Assembly: GCA_025403435.1 (NCBI GenBank)
Contig: CM046333.1
Span: 16,455,770 to 16,519,769, forward strand
Source: Artocarpus heterophyllus
Lineage: Eukaryota > Streptophyta > Magnoliopsida > Rosales > Moraceae
Reading direction: 5' to 3'
Length of the DNA: 64,000 nt
Both the position numbers and the translations under genes were made by a program. Positions 46,749 to 58,960 of the stretch are shown here, one piece after another. The number at the start of each line of letters is the position of its first letter. Within the stretch, counting starts at the first letter, position 1. A model generated the notes under the pieces. It was not told the origin of the DNA. It did not search any database and saw nothing but the letters and a program-made list of their open reading frames with translations.

Positions 46749-49039
46749 TGTGACACCCGTTATTCTCCTAACGGGTATTGAGGTAATTAAATTAATTTTT
46801 AATGTATAAAAAAAATTGCTTCATTTAAATTTATTTTATAATATTTATTTTTATCTATTTTTAAATTTTCTAAAATTCTCCTATATTTATTTAGTATGAT
46901 TACTAAAAAGCCTTAGAACTTCTAATAAATCTCAAAAATGTCATATTGGCATTATGTGTGTTAAAGTCTTTAGATGAGACATAAGGATATCTTTTTCAAC
47001 TATTCTTGACCCTCATTTTCTTTATTTCCTCCGTGACATGCTTCAACATGTCTCCTCCATAATTGTTTCTATCACTTCTCTTCAAAGACTTCATCTTTTC
47101 TTCCTTTCTCTTTCACGGTTCCCACACTCTTCTTCTCATTTCTTTGCTGAAGCAAAATACTTAGAGAACTTCTTCAAGGCAGCCATAAAAATCAGCCACC
47201 ATCACCTCCATTTGAGCAAGAATTTCAGTCATATCGAAGTAAAGGAACCTGTTTTGAAGCCATTTCAAGCTTCCAACTAACCATAATCCGAGGTTAGAAT
47301 CTTATGAACAAATTTAGTCTTTCATTTATAAATTTTCTTTTATACTAAAGGATTATTCAAATTTACGTTCTTAAACCTAAGTATATGTTTGTTGCTATTT
47401 TGGAGCATATGTATGAAGTCTAAGTGTATATGCCCTAGACAGAAAATTTATATTGTTAAACTTTGTAATACCTCTATGGGCAGTGGCTATTTCTTGAAAT
47501 TCTAAGATTAAATTAAAATGAATTTTATGAATTGGTTTGCATATTTGAAAAGTAGCATCCTAGGCTTTCTAACGAGCTATCATAAACCTAAATCGGAGTT
47601 GTATTTTATTTTCTAAGAATTATTCAATTTTTGTATTGGAAACTAGTAAATCTGCCAGTTTGTTATGGTATACCAACTACTAACCTGAACCAAGAACCCA
47701 TCTTTGCTCACCACCTAATTCTTTAATGTCTTGCAACCTTTCCAATATTATCCTAAGTGATTGATGAATCTTATTAGGGACTAAAACATATAGATTACTT
47801 GTTCACATTTTATATTATGTTAAGACAAAAATTGTTTACTGTGGTATTCAAAAGAGATTTATATAAAAGCTTTAATGGCATACTAGTAAGATAGGTTTAC
47901 ACATGATTTATTTATGAATGTAGTTGTATGTTGTGCTTTAGTTTTAATTGTCCTTATGCACGCCTTAGGATCAAGGGAGTATGGAGCTAACGTTAATTGA
48001 TTCCAGGATTAAAAGATTGTTGATAAGCTTGAAAGGTAGGGATTCTATTACTCATCTTTGTGAGGTTTTTGGTAAATTAAATTTGATTGTTTTATGTTGT
48101 AAAATATGTATATTGTATAGCGATAAATATAATGATTTGACATATGTTATAAATTGAGAAGCATGGTTAGGAAATTGACTCTATAAATATAAATTGAATA
48201 CAAAGGAATAGTGAGATGTAAAAAGGGCGACGGTTACGTCCTTGGGCACGAATACCCTAAAAGGAAAAATAGGGGGAAGGTGATGACGCTTCCTTGGGTT
48301 GAAAGTCCCAGAACACACTGTACAGGAATCGACTTGGTGAGGACTCGGGGCTTGATGTCCCCTCACCGGAACACCCTTGGAATGTTTATAGGGTGATCAA
48401 GTGCGCCAATTTGGGTTTCAATGAGTTGAGTGATACTCAATTTAACATGGATACCTAGGAACAATAATGATTGGTAATATTTGTATAAATGTGTAATTAT
48501 GACACTTGGTAATGATTAACTACGGTATCCATAAGATGTGATCATAATAAACCTCATAATCTGGAATATGATGTAACTTATTAACCATGCAGGTTTTAAT
48601 GTGGTAATGATAAAAACCTAAAGGTGAGTAATGGCTTTCTCTACTGAGCATAGTGTCGCTCATTCCCTTATATTTTTATCTTTTCAGGACTCACTAAGTG
48701 TGAGGTGGCTACGAGAAATATAGTTGAGGAAGTGATGTAGCTATATTACATTGGGACTGCTTCAATTGTTGAGAATGTTCTTCATGATAATGTAAGCATC
48801 AATTGTTACTTTCTGTGACTGTATTACAATGTGTTGAGGGTTAAAATGATGATGACAACAGTTTATATTATTAAATTTAAGGTGCTACATTAAACTGTGG
48901 TTTATTTGTCGTTTATATTTTTATTTTTGAGTTGGGAGTTTTCATTTAAGTCTCGGGCAAATTTTATTTTTAAGGTTTTACTTTTATTATTATTTTTTTT
49001 TTCATTAAAAACTGTTAACCCCCATATAGAGGCGTTACA
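46749..49039 (+). repeat. 3' LTR (2,291 bp)
   Basis: Same boundaries as the 5' LTR (TGTGACACCC ... GAGGCGTTACA). It lacks one T of the run near 48058 and differs at about 18 sites. Followed by TAGTT, the probable target-site duplication. Confidence 0.95.
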
Positions 49040-52000
49040 TAGTTACAAAAGCTTAAGCTTCCACAGCCTAATTTATATTAGATCATCAATTTTACAATAA
49101 TTTTAAAGTACCAAGAATTGGCCATCACCTATAGCAACGTGTATGAGAGTCTTTTTTGTGCTCGATTAGTAGTATACCCTTTTTGTTTTTACATGTTGGA
49201 ACTTGATATATGTTTTATCCCTTAAGCATTTTCAATCAAATTTGTTGGTAGTTTTAGTTTGTTGTCGGGTTCAAGTCGCTGATTGTATTATAGTTTTTTG
49301 TATCCAAATTAGTGTTTGTACTTTTTTAATTTGAAATACAATCTCGATTTAAAAAAAAAAAAGAGTTGGCCAATCAATAATAATCTATACTTTTATTTTG
49401 TTGGCGAACCAAGAACAATAACAAGTAATATTACAAATTAAAAGTGGAAAATGCAGCCAACATAAGTGGCGGCAGTTCACATTTGGATTGGCTATAAGCA
49501 CATGAACAATGCACGGGGTGTGGATCGGTCCAAACTCCAAATTCCAAAAATCGACAAAATCGACCTAATAAGACCATAGTATATAGAAATACAGATATGC
49601 AAGAAACCAACTATAAATTAGACTTAAATTTATAAGGAAAAGGCAGCCAAATTATTATAATAAGCCGGTGCTTTATTTTCTATTTTTTCCTTTTTCCCGC
49701 TGCCTATTTTTCCATTCCTCGAGATCTACAAGTCCCTACAAAGCCACTTTTAAGATTTAATAAAAGGGCACAAGTGAGGAGGGAAAAGATTCGTGGGGGA
49801 GGTGGTACGTACGGTTATACGACCATGTCGATACGGTCAACAGGAGTGAGAGAGTCAGAGACGGTGCAAGTGCAACGCGGAAACCGTACGTACGTTTTCT
49901 TGGTAACTGTACGGTGAAAGTGCCACGTAGACATTGGTCTAAGCACATTGGAAGTACTTCTTTTCAAGGGCTGTTGGTTGGAGGACTTAAGGAATTGTGT
50001 GCAGCTGGCGTTGGATTATGGATGTATAGCTTGATCCAGCTGTTTTCTTGAAATGATATATGATTCTCAGAATCTCCATTTTTCATTGTTCTATTACAGG
50101 GAGTGTTAGGTGTGTGAAAAACATATGATTAACAAGTCTACTCTTGAATTGAGATTATTTGTCTGTCATCGGCAGAAAAAGCTCATGCAAATTTACAGTA
50201 TGTGTTTTAAATTTTGAGGAGTCCCACATTGTTTTGGGGGGAGATCAAGTCTTTTGAATTTATAAAAGAGAATGTTATACTTTTTTGTGTTAACGCGTAG
50301 ACTAAGTCTAAAGCAGACAATATCAGTACAGGGAGCAAATCTTTGATGAGTGAGATTAGAGCCAGTTTCAGTCAAAAATAGAATCTTTATAATAATATTA
50401 TGAGAAATAATATATATTACATCCTAAAACTGAGTAATTTGTGGGGTCTTACACGTTGCTTGAGAATAAGAGGTATTTGAGAGTTGTAAGAAAATGGATG
50501 TCACTTTTTTTTTTTTTTTTCAAAGGGAGGGATCATGACACTACCAATAATGAAGATAATGATCTTTACCGAGCCAAAAAAAAAAAATGGAGAATGATCT
50601 TTATTGTTCTTTTTGAACTTTCTTATTGTTTTACAAGTTAAGTATAAAACCTTTGTTTACCCATCAAATGGTCTGATATTTTTGTGGTCATTCAATTCTG
50701 AAGAAACCGAACATCAAAGGTTTATAGCATTAATTTTCTGGTCTAAAAGATCATACCAATACAAAAAGAAACCTATATTTATTTAGAGTTTTTTTTTTTT
50801 TTTTCAATACTTGCATCCCTTGTAGAATATAAATATTGCAATACATAAATACCTTTGCATTTTCTTGGTGCACAAAATTTCTCTTTTGAATATTATATTG
50901 ATGGAATAAATGAGTAATACAGGAGCAGAAAAATATTTGGTTATCTTTTTGAGTGTCTCTAGTGCAGCCACGTGTGTATTTGTGGGGTTTACGAAATTAT
51001 TGATAGACATTTATATATATATATGCAAGAAGGTGTTTCTTGAGAAGAGATAGAAACAACGGGCGGGGAAGCCTCGGAAAACTATATAATATTGCAGAAA
51101 ATGTGCTTTAATTGGAATCACTTTCTTTTCTATTTAAAATTTAATATGATTAAACATGTTACATATGTAGTCAAGTCATGTATTAGTTAATTAAGAGGAC
51201 TAAAAACAAATGTTTTTAAACCTTATGCGCCATATTTTATTACTAATAGATTTTGTATTACTGATAATCGATTAAATATTATGATTTTGCCAACATATAT
51301 TATTATAGTACGTGAAAATATATATGTACGTGAAATGATTTTGCTTTGAACCTCTTCATATATACTCCTGCTAAAAAAATGTATCCACATATACATATAC
51401 ATATACATAGAGATCGAGTATGCATGTGAAAAAAAAATGCAATATATTCCCTGACACTTTAACTCAAAACTCCATATATTAAAAACAACTTGCAGTATAC
51501 TCACTAAATACCAATTGAGTTGGTCTTAATTAGCTATTGATCTACAGTCCTCACTATATTAACGTGGGGTAACTTAACATACATTCATATACATATAGAT
51601 GTATACGTATGAGTCTATGTATATAGAAAATTATATAAAGATAGCATGTATTTCGGATTTATTATTCAGAAAATACACAATCAATTTTGGATGATGATCA
51701 AATGTATATACTTGTATCTTTAAAATATGTGATAATTTTGTAACCACTAGTCATCATAAATGCTCAATTTTGTCTAATTTGATTTGATTATATATATATA
51801 TATATATATATGTATTATTTTTTCAATATTTATTTGATATTTGTCTTTTTGTTTCTTTATTCTAACAAACACATTTTGGTGTTTTTGATAGGAGAAATTA
51901 AGCATTGACTGGTCCACCATATAGTAAATTTGATACACACAAAAAGATTTCACGATATATTTAAAGTCTTAATTGATGTATATAGCTTCTAGGTGTTTGG

Positions 52001-52253
52001 AAGCATTGGTTTAAATAAATTAGTTTTGAAACATTGTAGCATATAAGAGCTTTACATGGTGGCTCATTTTTGTTTTATATTGTGTAAGAACTTTATATTG
52101 TTTAAGTTCAAATCAATTTATTTAAATTAATACTCCAAACATCCTATTATAAATTTAAGTATGAAAAAAGTAAATAAAGAACGTAGCATCACACCTTTAA
52201 AATTTGAAGCAGATTGTCAACGTAGAGGTAGAACCTTCTAATGTTACGAAGAT

Positions 52254-52299
<46 letters not shown>

Positions 52300-54190
52300 G
52301 CATATTTAATTAGTAAGAAATTAGAGTTTCATCGTCCCGATTTAACAGCTGTGTTCTTATTAGCTTTTCAGCGTGGCTCGATGATGTTTCTATAAGTCCA
52401 CATATAAAGTCATTTTCTTGACTAAGTTTCAAAAAATGAGAAAAAAAAAAAGGTTAGCTAATATAATGGCTTCAGTGACTGCTTCAAACAACTCAATGGA
52501 CATACATTGACCATGGAAATGATCATGAAAGTAACTCTTTCGTCAATTTCTCGAATTGGATTTTGCATTCTTTTAATTTGTCCAAAGTAATCCTAATATT
52601 GGACTAAAAAGAAAGGTACTATATTTTGACATCCATAATTTCCATGCAAATGGATGGTAATGCAATTTCAATACGGCTAAATAATTAGTCCTTTAACCTC
52701 CAATTTGAACTCTTCCATGCAAAGGAGAAAAAGGGAATAAAATCACATAAATACTATCCCAAGATATATAGCTTTGAATTCTTCAAAAAAAAAAAAAAGA
52801 GATGTATAGTTTTGAGGTCATATTTATCATGTTTTCGTTAACAAAGAAAAATGAACAAAAAGATTCTAGCAGTTTATTATGTATGAATAACGTCTTTCTT
52901 GTGTTACCCACCCATTGCATCTTGTTTCAAAACTTTAGATTTAATCAAAATTATTAATTTTTTTCAAATTTAATGATTGAAAAATAAATAATTATCAATA
53001 TTATTTGTCAGTGTCTACATAAATCTAATTACTATTATATTGCCTTAACCTTATATATATATATATATATTAGAAAAATAACATCGGATTAATTAACCAA
53101 TATCTGGTGGACTAGAAGCGATTCGCCAGAAGAAATCAAACCGCGTTTTAACAGTGAAAGCCATCCCATCAATCAAACTGGCCCAACGGCACCGTTTTCT
53201 ACAAGATTTTGGATTGAGTATTCCCTAAGAGAAGGCACGACACCAAAACTATGTATATGCATGTGTGGGACATTTTTGTTGCCAAAAGTTTGAAATTATG
53301 AATGGTCCTCAAGAATTGCTGACATAACAAAAGAAGAAAACTCAAGCATTTTTTTTTTTTACGTTCCAAAATTTGAAAATATGGGAAAGGAAAAGTTACA
53401 AACAAGAAAATTTGGACCATATCAAGTCAATCTAACTTTATTAAAAGCTCTGGACCACTTTTTCCCTAAAAACTCTTTTGCTTCATGTTTTTTTAGTATG
53501 TTTTCTACTTTTGCAACAGTTATTACCTTGGAAAAAAATGACCATGGATTTTATCTACTCAAACAAGTTGGCAGCAAAAGATAATATGAAAGAAAAGGTG
53601 GTATGAAAAGTTAATAACAGTTTCTACTGATAGGTTAAAAAAAAAAATTGTTCCTACTATAAGAATTTCCTAAAAAGAAAAGTTCTTGACTGATTTATCT
53701 TATAAAATTTTAATGTTCCATCTAAGGACATTAAACATTTTACAAAATTTTTGTGGTTTAATATTGTACTTAATTTATTTTACCGATAGAAACTGATATC
53801 TCAGTCGTTGCATTAATTATTTAATGGTCTTATTCTATAATTAAGAGTAGTTTTGTATCACATGCTATCAACTTTTAACGTCAAAGACCAACAAATAAAA
53901 CCATTAAAAAATTAATCCAGCTAAAACAACAATACCAATTCCTCTTATAGTAATACTGGGTAAATATTTCAAAACCACTTCTTATATTTCCAAAACTAAT
54001 AGTCCTTAGTTTCTTTTTTTTAATTGAGGAGGAGTTGCATAATCCATGATGTGACTGCATGATTGCACAAAGATATAAACAAAATAATATATGAATGCAC
54101 ATGTGCTCAGTGACAGCAGCTTTCCACATACGTGTAACTACTAGGAAGCTCACTCTTCTCCATAATTCCTCATTTAACAGTTCACGTCTT
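49040..54190. other. Intergenic region between the LTR element and the second ERF gene
   Basis: No gene found. It contains a MITE (51991-52148), TA microsatellites (51790-51811, 52257-52292, 53054-53072) and a somewhat GC-richer stretch at 49795-49940 with a 12-bp perfect inverted repeat (GTACGTACGGTT at 49805-49816 and its complement at 49882-49893). Confidence 0.6.
51991..52148. mobile_element. MITE of the 'GAGAGCTTTACA' family, copy 8
   Basis: Begins AGGTGTTTGGAAGC and ends TCCAAACATCCT. The core has TTGTAGCATATAAGAGCTTT, TTTTTGTTTTATATTGTG and AAGAACTTTATATTG. Confidence 0.65.
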
Positions 54191-54340
54191 ATGTTTATTT
54201 ATACACGACGACTTGGAACCATAAAACTGCAAGAAAACCATATAATATCACACTACTAGGTAGTTCTTCTCTCCTGTCCAAAAACCCCTAAAAACTGATC
54301 TACTTTTCAAACACCAAAAAAAAAAACCAACTAAACCAAA

Positions 54341-54982
54341 ATGGAAGATCTTGATCATCATGAACAAGTAGCCCAGTACTCACGCCACGTGGCACCGCCG
54401 GCGTACAGAGGAGTCCGGAAGCGGAAGTGGGGCAAATGGGTGTCGGAGATCAGAGAGCCCGGGAAGAAGACGCGGATATGGCTGGGGAGCTACGAGACCC
54501 CGGAGATGGCCGCGGCGGCGTACGATGTGGCGGCCCTTCACCTGAGGGGCCGCGGCGCCAGGTTGAACTTCCCGGAGCTGGCCGACAGCCTGCCGAGGCC
54601 GGCGAGCTCGTGCGGGGAGGACGTCCAGATGGCCGCCCAGCAGGCGGCATTGCGGTTCAAGACGATCAGGCCGTCGCCGCTCCCGCCTTCGTCCGAGGCT
54701 GCGGCGGTGAACGACAAGTCGTCGGATGTTGTCGCGAAGAGCTGCTCGGTGCCGGTGACGGTGGGGCTGTCGGCGAGCCAGATTCAGGCGATAAACGAGT
54801 CGCCGCTGGACTCACCCAAGACGTGGATGCAAATGGCGGAGGCACTCATCTTCGCCGACCTTTATAATCACAGTCACTACAGCTGCTATACGACGTCGTC
54901 TCTGATTTTTAACGACGACGACGACGTCAAGCGCTTCTCCGAGTTTGAAGAGATACAACACGATTCCATTTGGGACAATTAG
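54341..54982 (+). CDS. AP2/ERF transcription factor, DREB type, paralogue of the 14878 gene
   Basis: Intronless, 213 residues. The AP2 domain at 22-79 differs from that of the 14878-15471 protein at only 4 of 57 positions and keeps the DREB residues Val14/Glu19. Outside it, the two share the post-domain helix ([11 protein letters not shown]), the block [17 protein letters not shown] (143-159) with TWMQM, and an acidic end of the same type (HDSIWDN). It has a longer Ser/Pro linker and an Asp run (191-195). The start has a good context (AAAATGG). A TTTATA-like box near 54198 is a weak TATA candidate. A nuclear transcription factor of the ERF021/022-like group is inferred. GC-rich coding sequence in AT-rich flanks, like its paralogue. 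Confidence 0.95.
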   Translation: MEDLDHHEQVAQYSRHVAPPAYRGVRKRKWGKWVSEIREPGKKTRIWLGSYETPEMAAAAYDVAALHLRGRGARLNFPELADSLPRPASSCGEDVQMAAQQAALRFKTIRPSPLPPSSEAAAVNDKSSDVVAKSCSVPVTVGLSASQIQAINESPLDSPKTWMQMAEALIFADLYNHSHYSCYTTSSLIFNDDDDVKRFSEFEEIQHDSIWDN

Positions 54983-57730
54983 CTAGCTATTTAATTATAG
55001 GTGAACATGTTAAGCATACATATATAATTGTTCAATTTTCAATATATATATATATATGTATGAAAATCAAAAGAGATTGATTAATTTCTTCATCTCACCA
55101 AAAACTGTATTTTTTTTTCTTCTTCTTCGGCCGTTTTGTTTTTGCTCTCTTTCAGTAGGAAAATTAATAATTAAACATTGTAAGTCAATGAGAACTTCTT
55201 TTTCATACAAGTTTTTGAGGAAAATATTATGGGTGATATGGATTAATCTGTGAGTATGATGACCAATGCATTGATTTTTTTTTTTTTTTAATTTTTCTCG
55301 TGGTAATTACTTATATATCATTTGTTATAAACGGTGCCTTTTGCTAGCTGATGATCATGATCAGGATCGAGAAAAATATATGGTGCATGAATCGAATAAT
55401 ATGTTTTTGATCAGTTCTTATCCTTAAAATTTAATTTGTCTTCTCGGACATCATAATGGGCCTTTTGGTCAGCGAATGCTTTTTCCTCGTTGAATGAAAG
55501 GTGTTCCTTTACATTAGTATTGTCGGTTTCATTGAACTGTATATTCATACGCGCGCGCGCGCGGTACTAGTACTACTATGACTATTTAGACCACAGCATG
55601 ACCTACTTGGCAAGTCAATTATTTGGTCATTTTATATTTACTTCCATGACATGTTTATGACGTATATTTCTGGGAATTTATGAGTTGAGTTGAAGCATAT
55701 ATATCAATTTTGTTGAAATGTTTTAAGAAAATACCAGATGAATTTTCATGTTTGTACGATAGAATTACGTAGTTTTTTGTTTTAATGATTTTGATTTTTT
55801 TTTTAACTCCAACAAATACTAAAATTATGCTACATGGAGATTGTATTTACACGAAGAAGTGTAACTAACTATTTCACAAATGCATATAGGATATGCTACA
55901 CTTGAATTTAATTCATAAATATATGCTAAATTAGTGCTGATCATTGCCAATTAAAAGTTAGTTAAAAAGAATAATACGTTTTGTAATTATCCTTTGTTTT
56001 ATCCCCTTTTGTTTGTAGTTCGTTAATCCAACAAATTGTTTTATTTAAGGACACTGAAAAAGATGAATTTTTTATTTGGCATATAACTTATGAGCTGGGG
56101 AGAAGAGCAGGAATTTGGAGTTGGAGAAGACTTCCCATAACCATAAAATCTTTTTTTTTTTTTTTCCATTACCTGTAGGCTCTTTGATGATGGCATGCTT
56201 GACCCCGAAAATATAGTATAGCTAGTATTTAATATTTTGTTATTACAACACGCATTAATGAATAGCGTTATAGAAGTACTGCAACATCGTATATGTAAGC
56301 GAAAGCTTTACGAGAAATTATTTAGTATACTGGGTAAGGAAGCCCTACAAGAAATTATTCAATAAACCGGGTGCATTATATCATCTTGCTTATTTGGTAT
56401 ACTCAGTCAATGAAAATTTGATATTTAGACTATTAATCCATGTTAGCTTTTTGTCATTAGGTTTCTATTTGCTAATGTGTTTGACATTAATTGTAGAGTC
56501 AAATACACCATAATTATCTCACCTAAACCTATTTTCAATGACTTTACTTCAAATAATTTTAATTAAAAATTTTAAAACATTATTATCTTAGACACGCGGT
56601 AAAGAGTGGAAACAAAGATCGTCTTCTACTGATCATTTTTTAAGATTGAAGATAATATGAAGACTAAGTTTCTACCCAAAAAAAGGATGATATGAAGAAC
56701 GGGTTAAAATACCTGGGAATTCTTAACGTTTATACTTTTGTGTCGTGTTATCATAATTTCACATTAAAATGTAACGGAATAGTTCTTGAATTTTATTTTG
56801 CAAATTAGACTATCCCTTATGCTAGTAGGCCACTATAAATAATTTAAAATAATTCTTGTGCATCATTTTTTTTGATAAATAATTATTTCAGCACTGTCCT
56901 TGCCACATATGAGTTTTTTTGTTGTTAATCATCTTAAAATTTCTCTCCACTAAAACAAAAAAGATATTTAAAATATAAATAAAATTAGATTAAAAATGAA
57001 AAAAATGATTATTCAAAAGATTAAATCCAACAAAACGAGTAAATAAAAATCGGAACTGAAGGATAAAAAATTGTTATCTTGTTCTCAAAAAGTTGTACAA
57101 GAAAAATTGCAAAGTCCTTGCTGAATTTTGAGTGAAAAATGAAATGTTTCATCTTATATGTAATATATATTGTGTGTGTATTTGTATGTTCCATAAGTAC
57201 AGAATTAATTGTTTGGATTTCAAATTCCTTAAGATACACGCGTAAAAGAAAATCATGTTTTAAAATTTGAATTAAAATTATATAAAGTAAAATATTTAAT
57301 GAGGGGGCAATGTTAGCAAGTTTCGGGGGGAAAAAAAGAGAAAGAGAAAGAGAGAGACGAAAAAAAAGGCTAAAAAGATAGGCAATCTCATATAAGACAC
57401 TCGTGTATAAGATATACAATAATGTTTTAAAATTAAATTAAATTTATTTGAAGTAAAATAATTAAAAAATAAGTTTATGTGGGATAATTATAATGTATTT
57501 GACTCTACAATTAATGTCATACATATTAGGAAAGAGAACACATGATCATAAAAAGCTGACATAGATTAATAGTTCAAATGTTGAATTTTTATTGACAAGG
57601 TGTACCAAATAATCAAAATGACATAATGCATCCGGTCTATTGAATAATTCTTCAAAGCTCTATATGGTTTGAAATGGAAAGTATATAAAATAAAAACAAA
57701 TAAGAATAAAAATATAGGAAGATAATCATG
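54983..57730. other. Intergenic AT-rich region, no gene
   Basis: Downstream flank of the second ERF gene. It contains a TA run (55041-55057), a short alternating CG tract (55551-55561) and poly-T tracts. Two short similar segments, ACGAGAAATTATTTAGTATA (56310) and ACAAGAAATTATTCAATAAA (56348), form a small imperfect duplication. No coding sequence seen. Confidence 0.55.
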
Positions 57731-57732
57731 CG

Positions 57733-58960
57733 TTGTTCACGGATCGGATTATTTATCTTAGGGATCAATGCATATTCCAATCTACACATAACAGATTGAG
57801 AAAATTTCAATAGAAAACAAAATATCTGTGAATAGGGGTGGCAAAACGGGTTGGCGGGTTGGGTTGGAGTTAATTTTTACAAAATTAGGTCGATACTAAC
57901 CCGACCCGTGACACGAACGGGTTGAGAATTCTCAACCTTAACACAATCCGTTTTTATACGGGTTGACACGAACACGACCCGTGTCAACCTGTTTCTTATG
58001 CACAGTGTCAAAAAATAATGACCCGCGATCCCTTTTTGACCCGTAACCCGATTATGACCCACAACTCGCTTCTAACCCGCATATATTAATATATATAATA
58101 TTAAAAATAAATAAAATTAGAAGAGTTTCATACCACTTCAACAAGAAGATGAGTGATAAGAGAGGTAGGGTTTGATATTTTAAAAGCTTATATTATATAT
58201 GAAATAATTTTAATTTTTTAAAGTTAATTAATTAAATACGGGTCAAAAACGAGTTATTTTAGTGTTAGATGGGTTGATCCGAACACGACCTGTTTTTTGA
58301 CGGGTCATTTTCAGATCGACACTAAAATAACCCGTGGTCAAATTTTTCGACACTAACCTGCAAAAAAACTTGTCGGATTTGTGTCGTGTCGTCGTGTCGC
58401 AACTCGTATTGCCGACCCTATCTGTGAACATCCTAATCCAATTCAATCCAATGCCAAAAAAAATGAAGTTTGCAGATTGGATTCATATATTCATAGATTG
58501 AACCTTTAAATTTATTTAAAACCTAGTAAATAAAATTAACATAACATAATTTAATAAACTTCAATATATTACATCCTAATAAAATGTAAGTTTTTGATAA
58601 TAAATTAAATTATAGCATTAAACATTACAACTAACACATTTAAATGAACTTTAGACATGAACAAATAATGTGCTAAATTTTTTAAGCATAAAAACTTTGG
58701 ACACACTACGATAGGGTTATAAGTTTATATATTTATTAAAATTGTGTATGTATATGTATATATATAATTTATATATATATATATATATAGTTCAGATCCC
58801 TAGATTACATGGACTAAGAGATACTCAATTCATAATCCATATATATCAAATTGGAAAAATCCTAATCCAAAACCAATCCGTATTTTTCATAATCCAATAC
58901 AATCCAGCAAATTCGATTGGTTTGAATGGATTGAATGAATTGACGGTCTCTGTGAACACT
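57733..58960. mobile_element. MITE-like element with TTGTTCACGGAT termini, interrupted by a hAT MITE
   Basis: The left end GTTGTTCACGGATCGGATTA and the right end GACGGTCTCTGTGAACACTC are inverted (GTTCAC / GTGAAC). The interior carries repeated CAATCCAATT-type motifs. The sequence is continuous once 57833-58420 and one target-site copy are removed. Confidence 0.5.
57833..58420. mobile_element. hAT-type MITE, 588 bp, with perfect 8-bp target-site duplication
   Basis: Flanked by TCTGTGAA at 57825-57832 and 58421-58428. Termini TAGGGGTGGCAAAACGGG and (right end, reversed) TAGGGTCGGCAATACGAG are inverted repeats. The 8-bp duplication and TAGGG ends fit hAT. The interior is full of GACCCG/CGGGTC and CACGAC/GTCGTG motifs. 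No transposase. Confidence 0.85.

Larger units (their letters stand above)
40057..49039 (+). mobile_element. Young non-autonomous LTR retrotransposon carrying two foreign ORFs
   Basis: 8,983 bp: 5' LTR 40057-42348, internal region 42349-46748, 3' LTR 46749-49039. It has TG...CA LTR ends, a tRNA-Met primer-binding site 7 bp after the 5' LTR, and a polypurine tract touching the 3' LTR. TAGT, or TAGTT if one base is shared, flanks both sides. The TGTGACACCC LTR start and the GAAATTTCGAGGACGAAATT block before the polypurine tract are features of Tekay/Del-like Ty3/gypsy elements. No gag, protease, reverse transcriptase, RNase H or integrase was found on either strand, so it would need helper proteins. 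In their place are a Cys/basic ORF (43971-44492) and a LOG-like ORF (45138-45788), both in the sense direction. The LTRs are about 99.2% identical by my hand count. Confidence 0.95.

Noticed and set aside
49757..49948. 63-residue minus-strand open frame in a GC-richer stretch
   Set aside because: No domain and short; the stretch is better described by its inverted repeat.
57021..57419. 132-residue minus-strand open frame
   Set aside because: Phe/Ile/Leu/Ser-rich low-complexity translation of AT-rich DNA; contains a GA-repeat-derived SLSLSL run and no domain.
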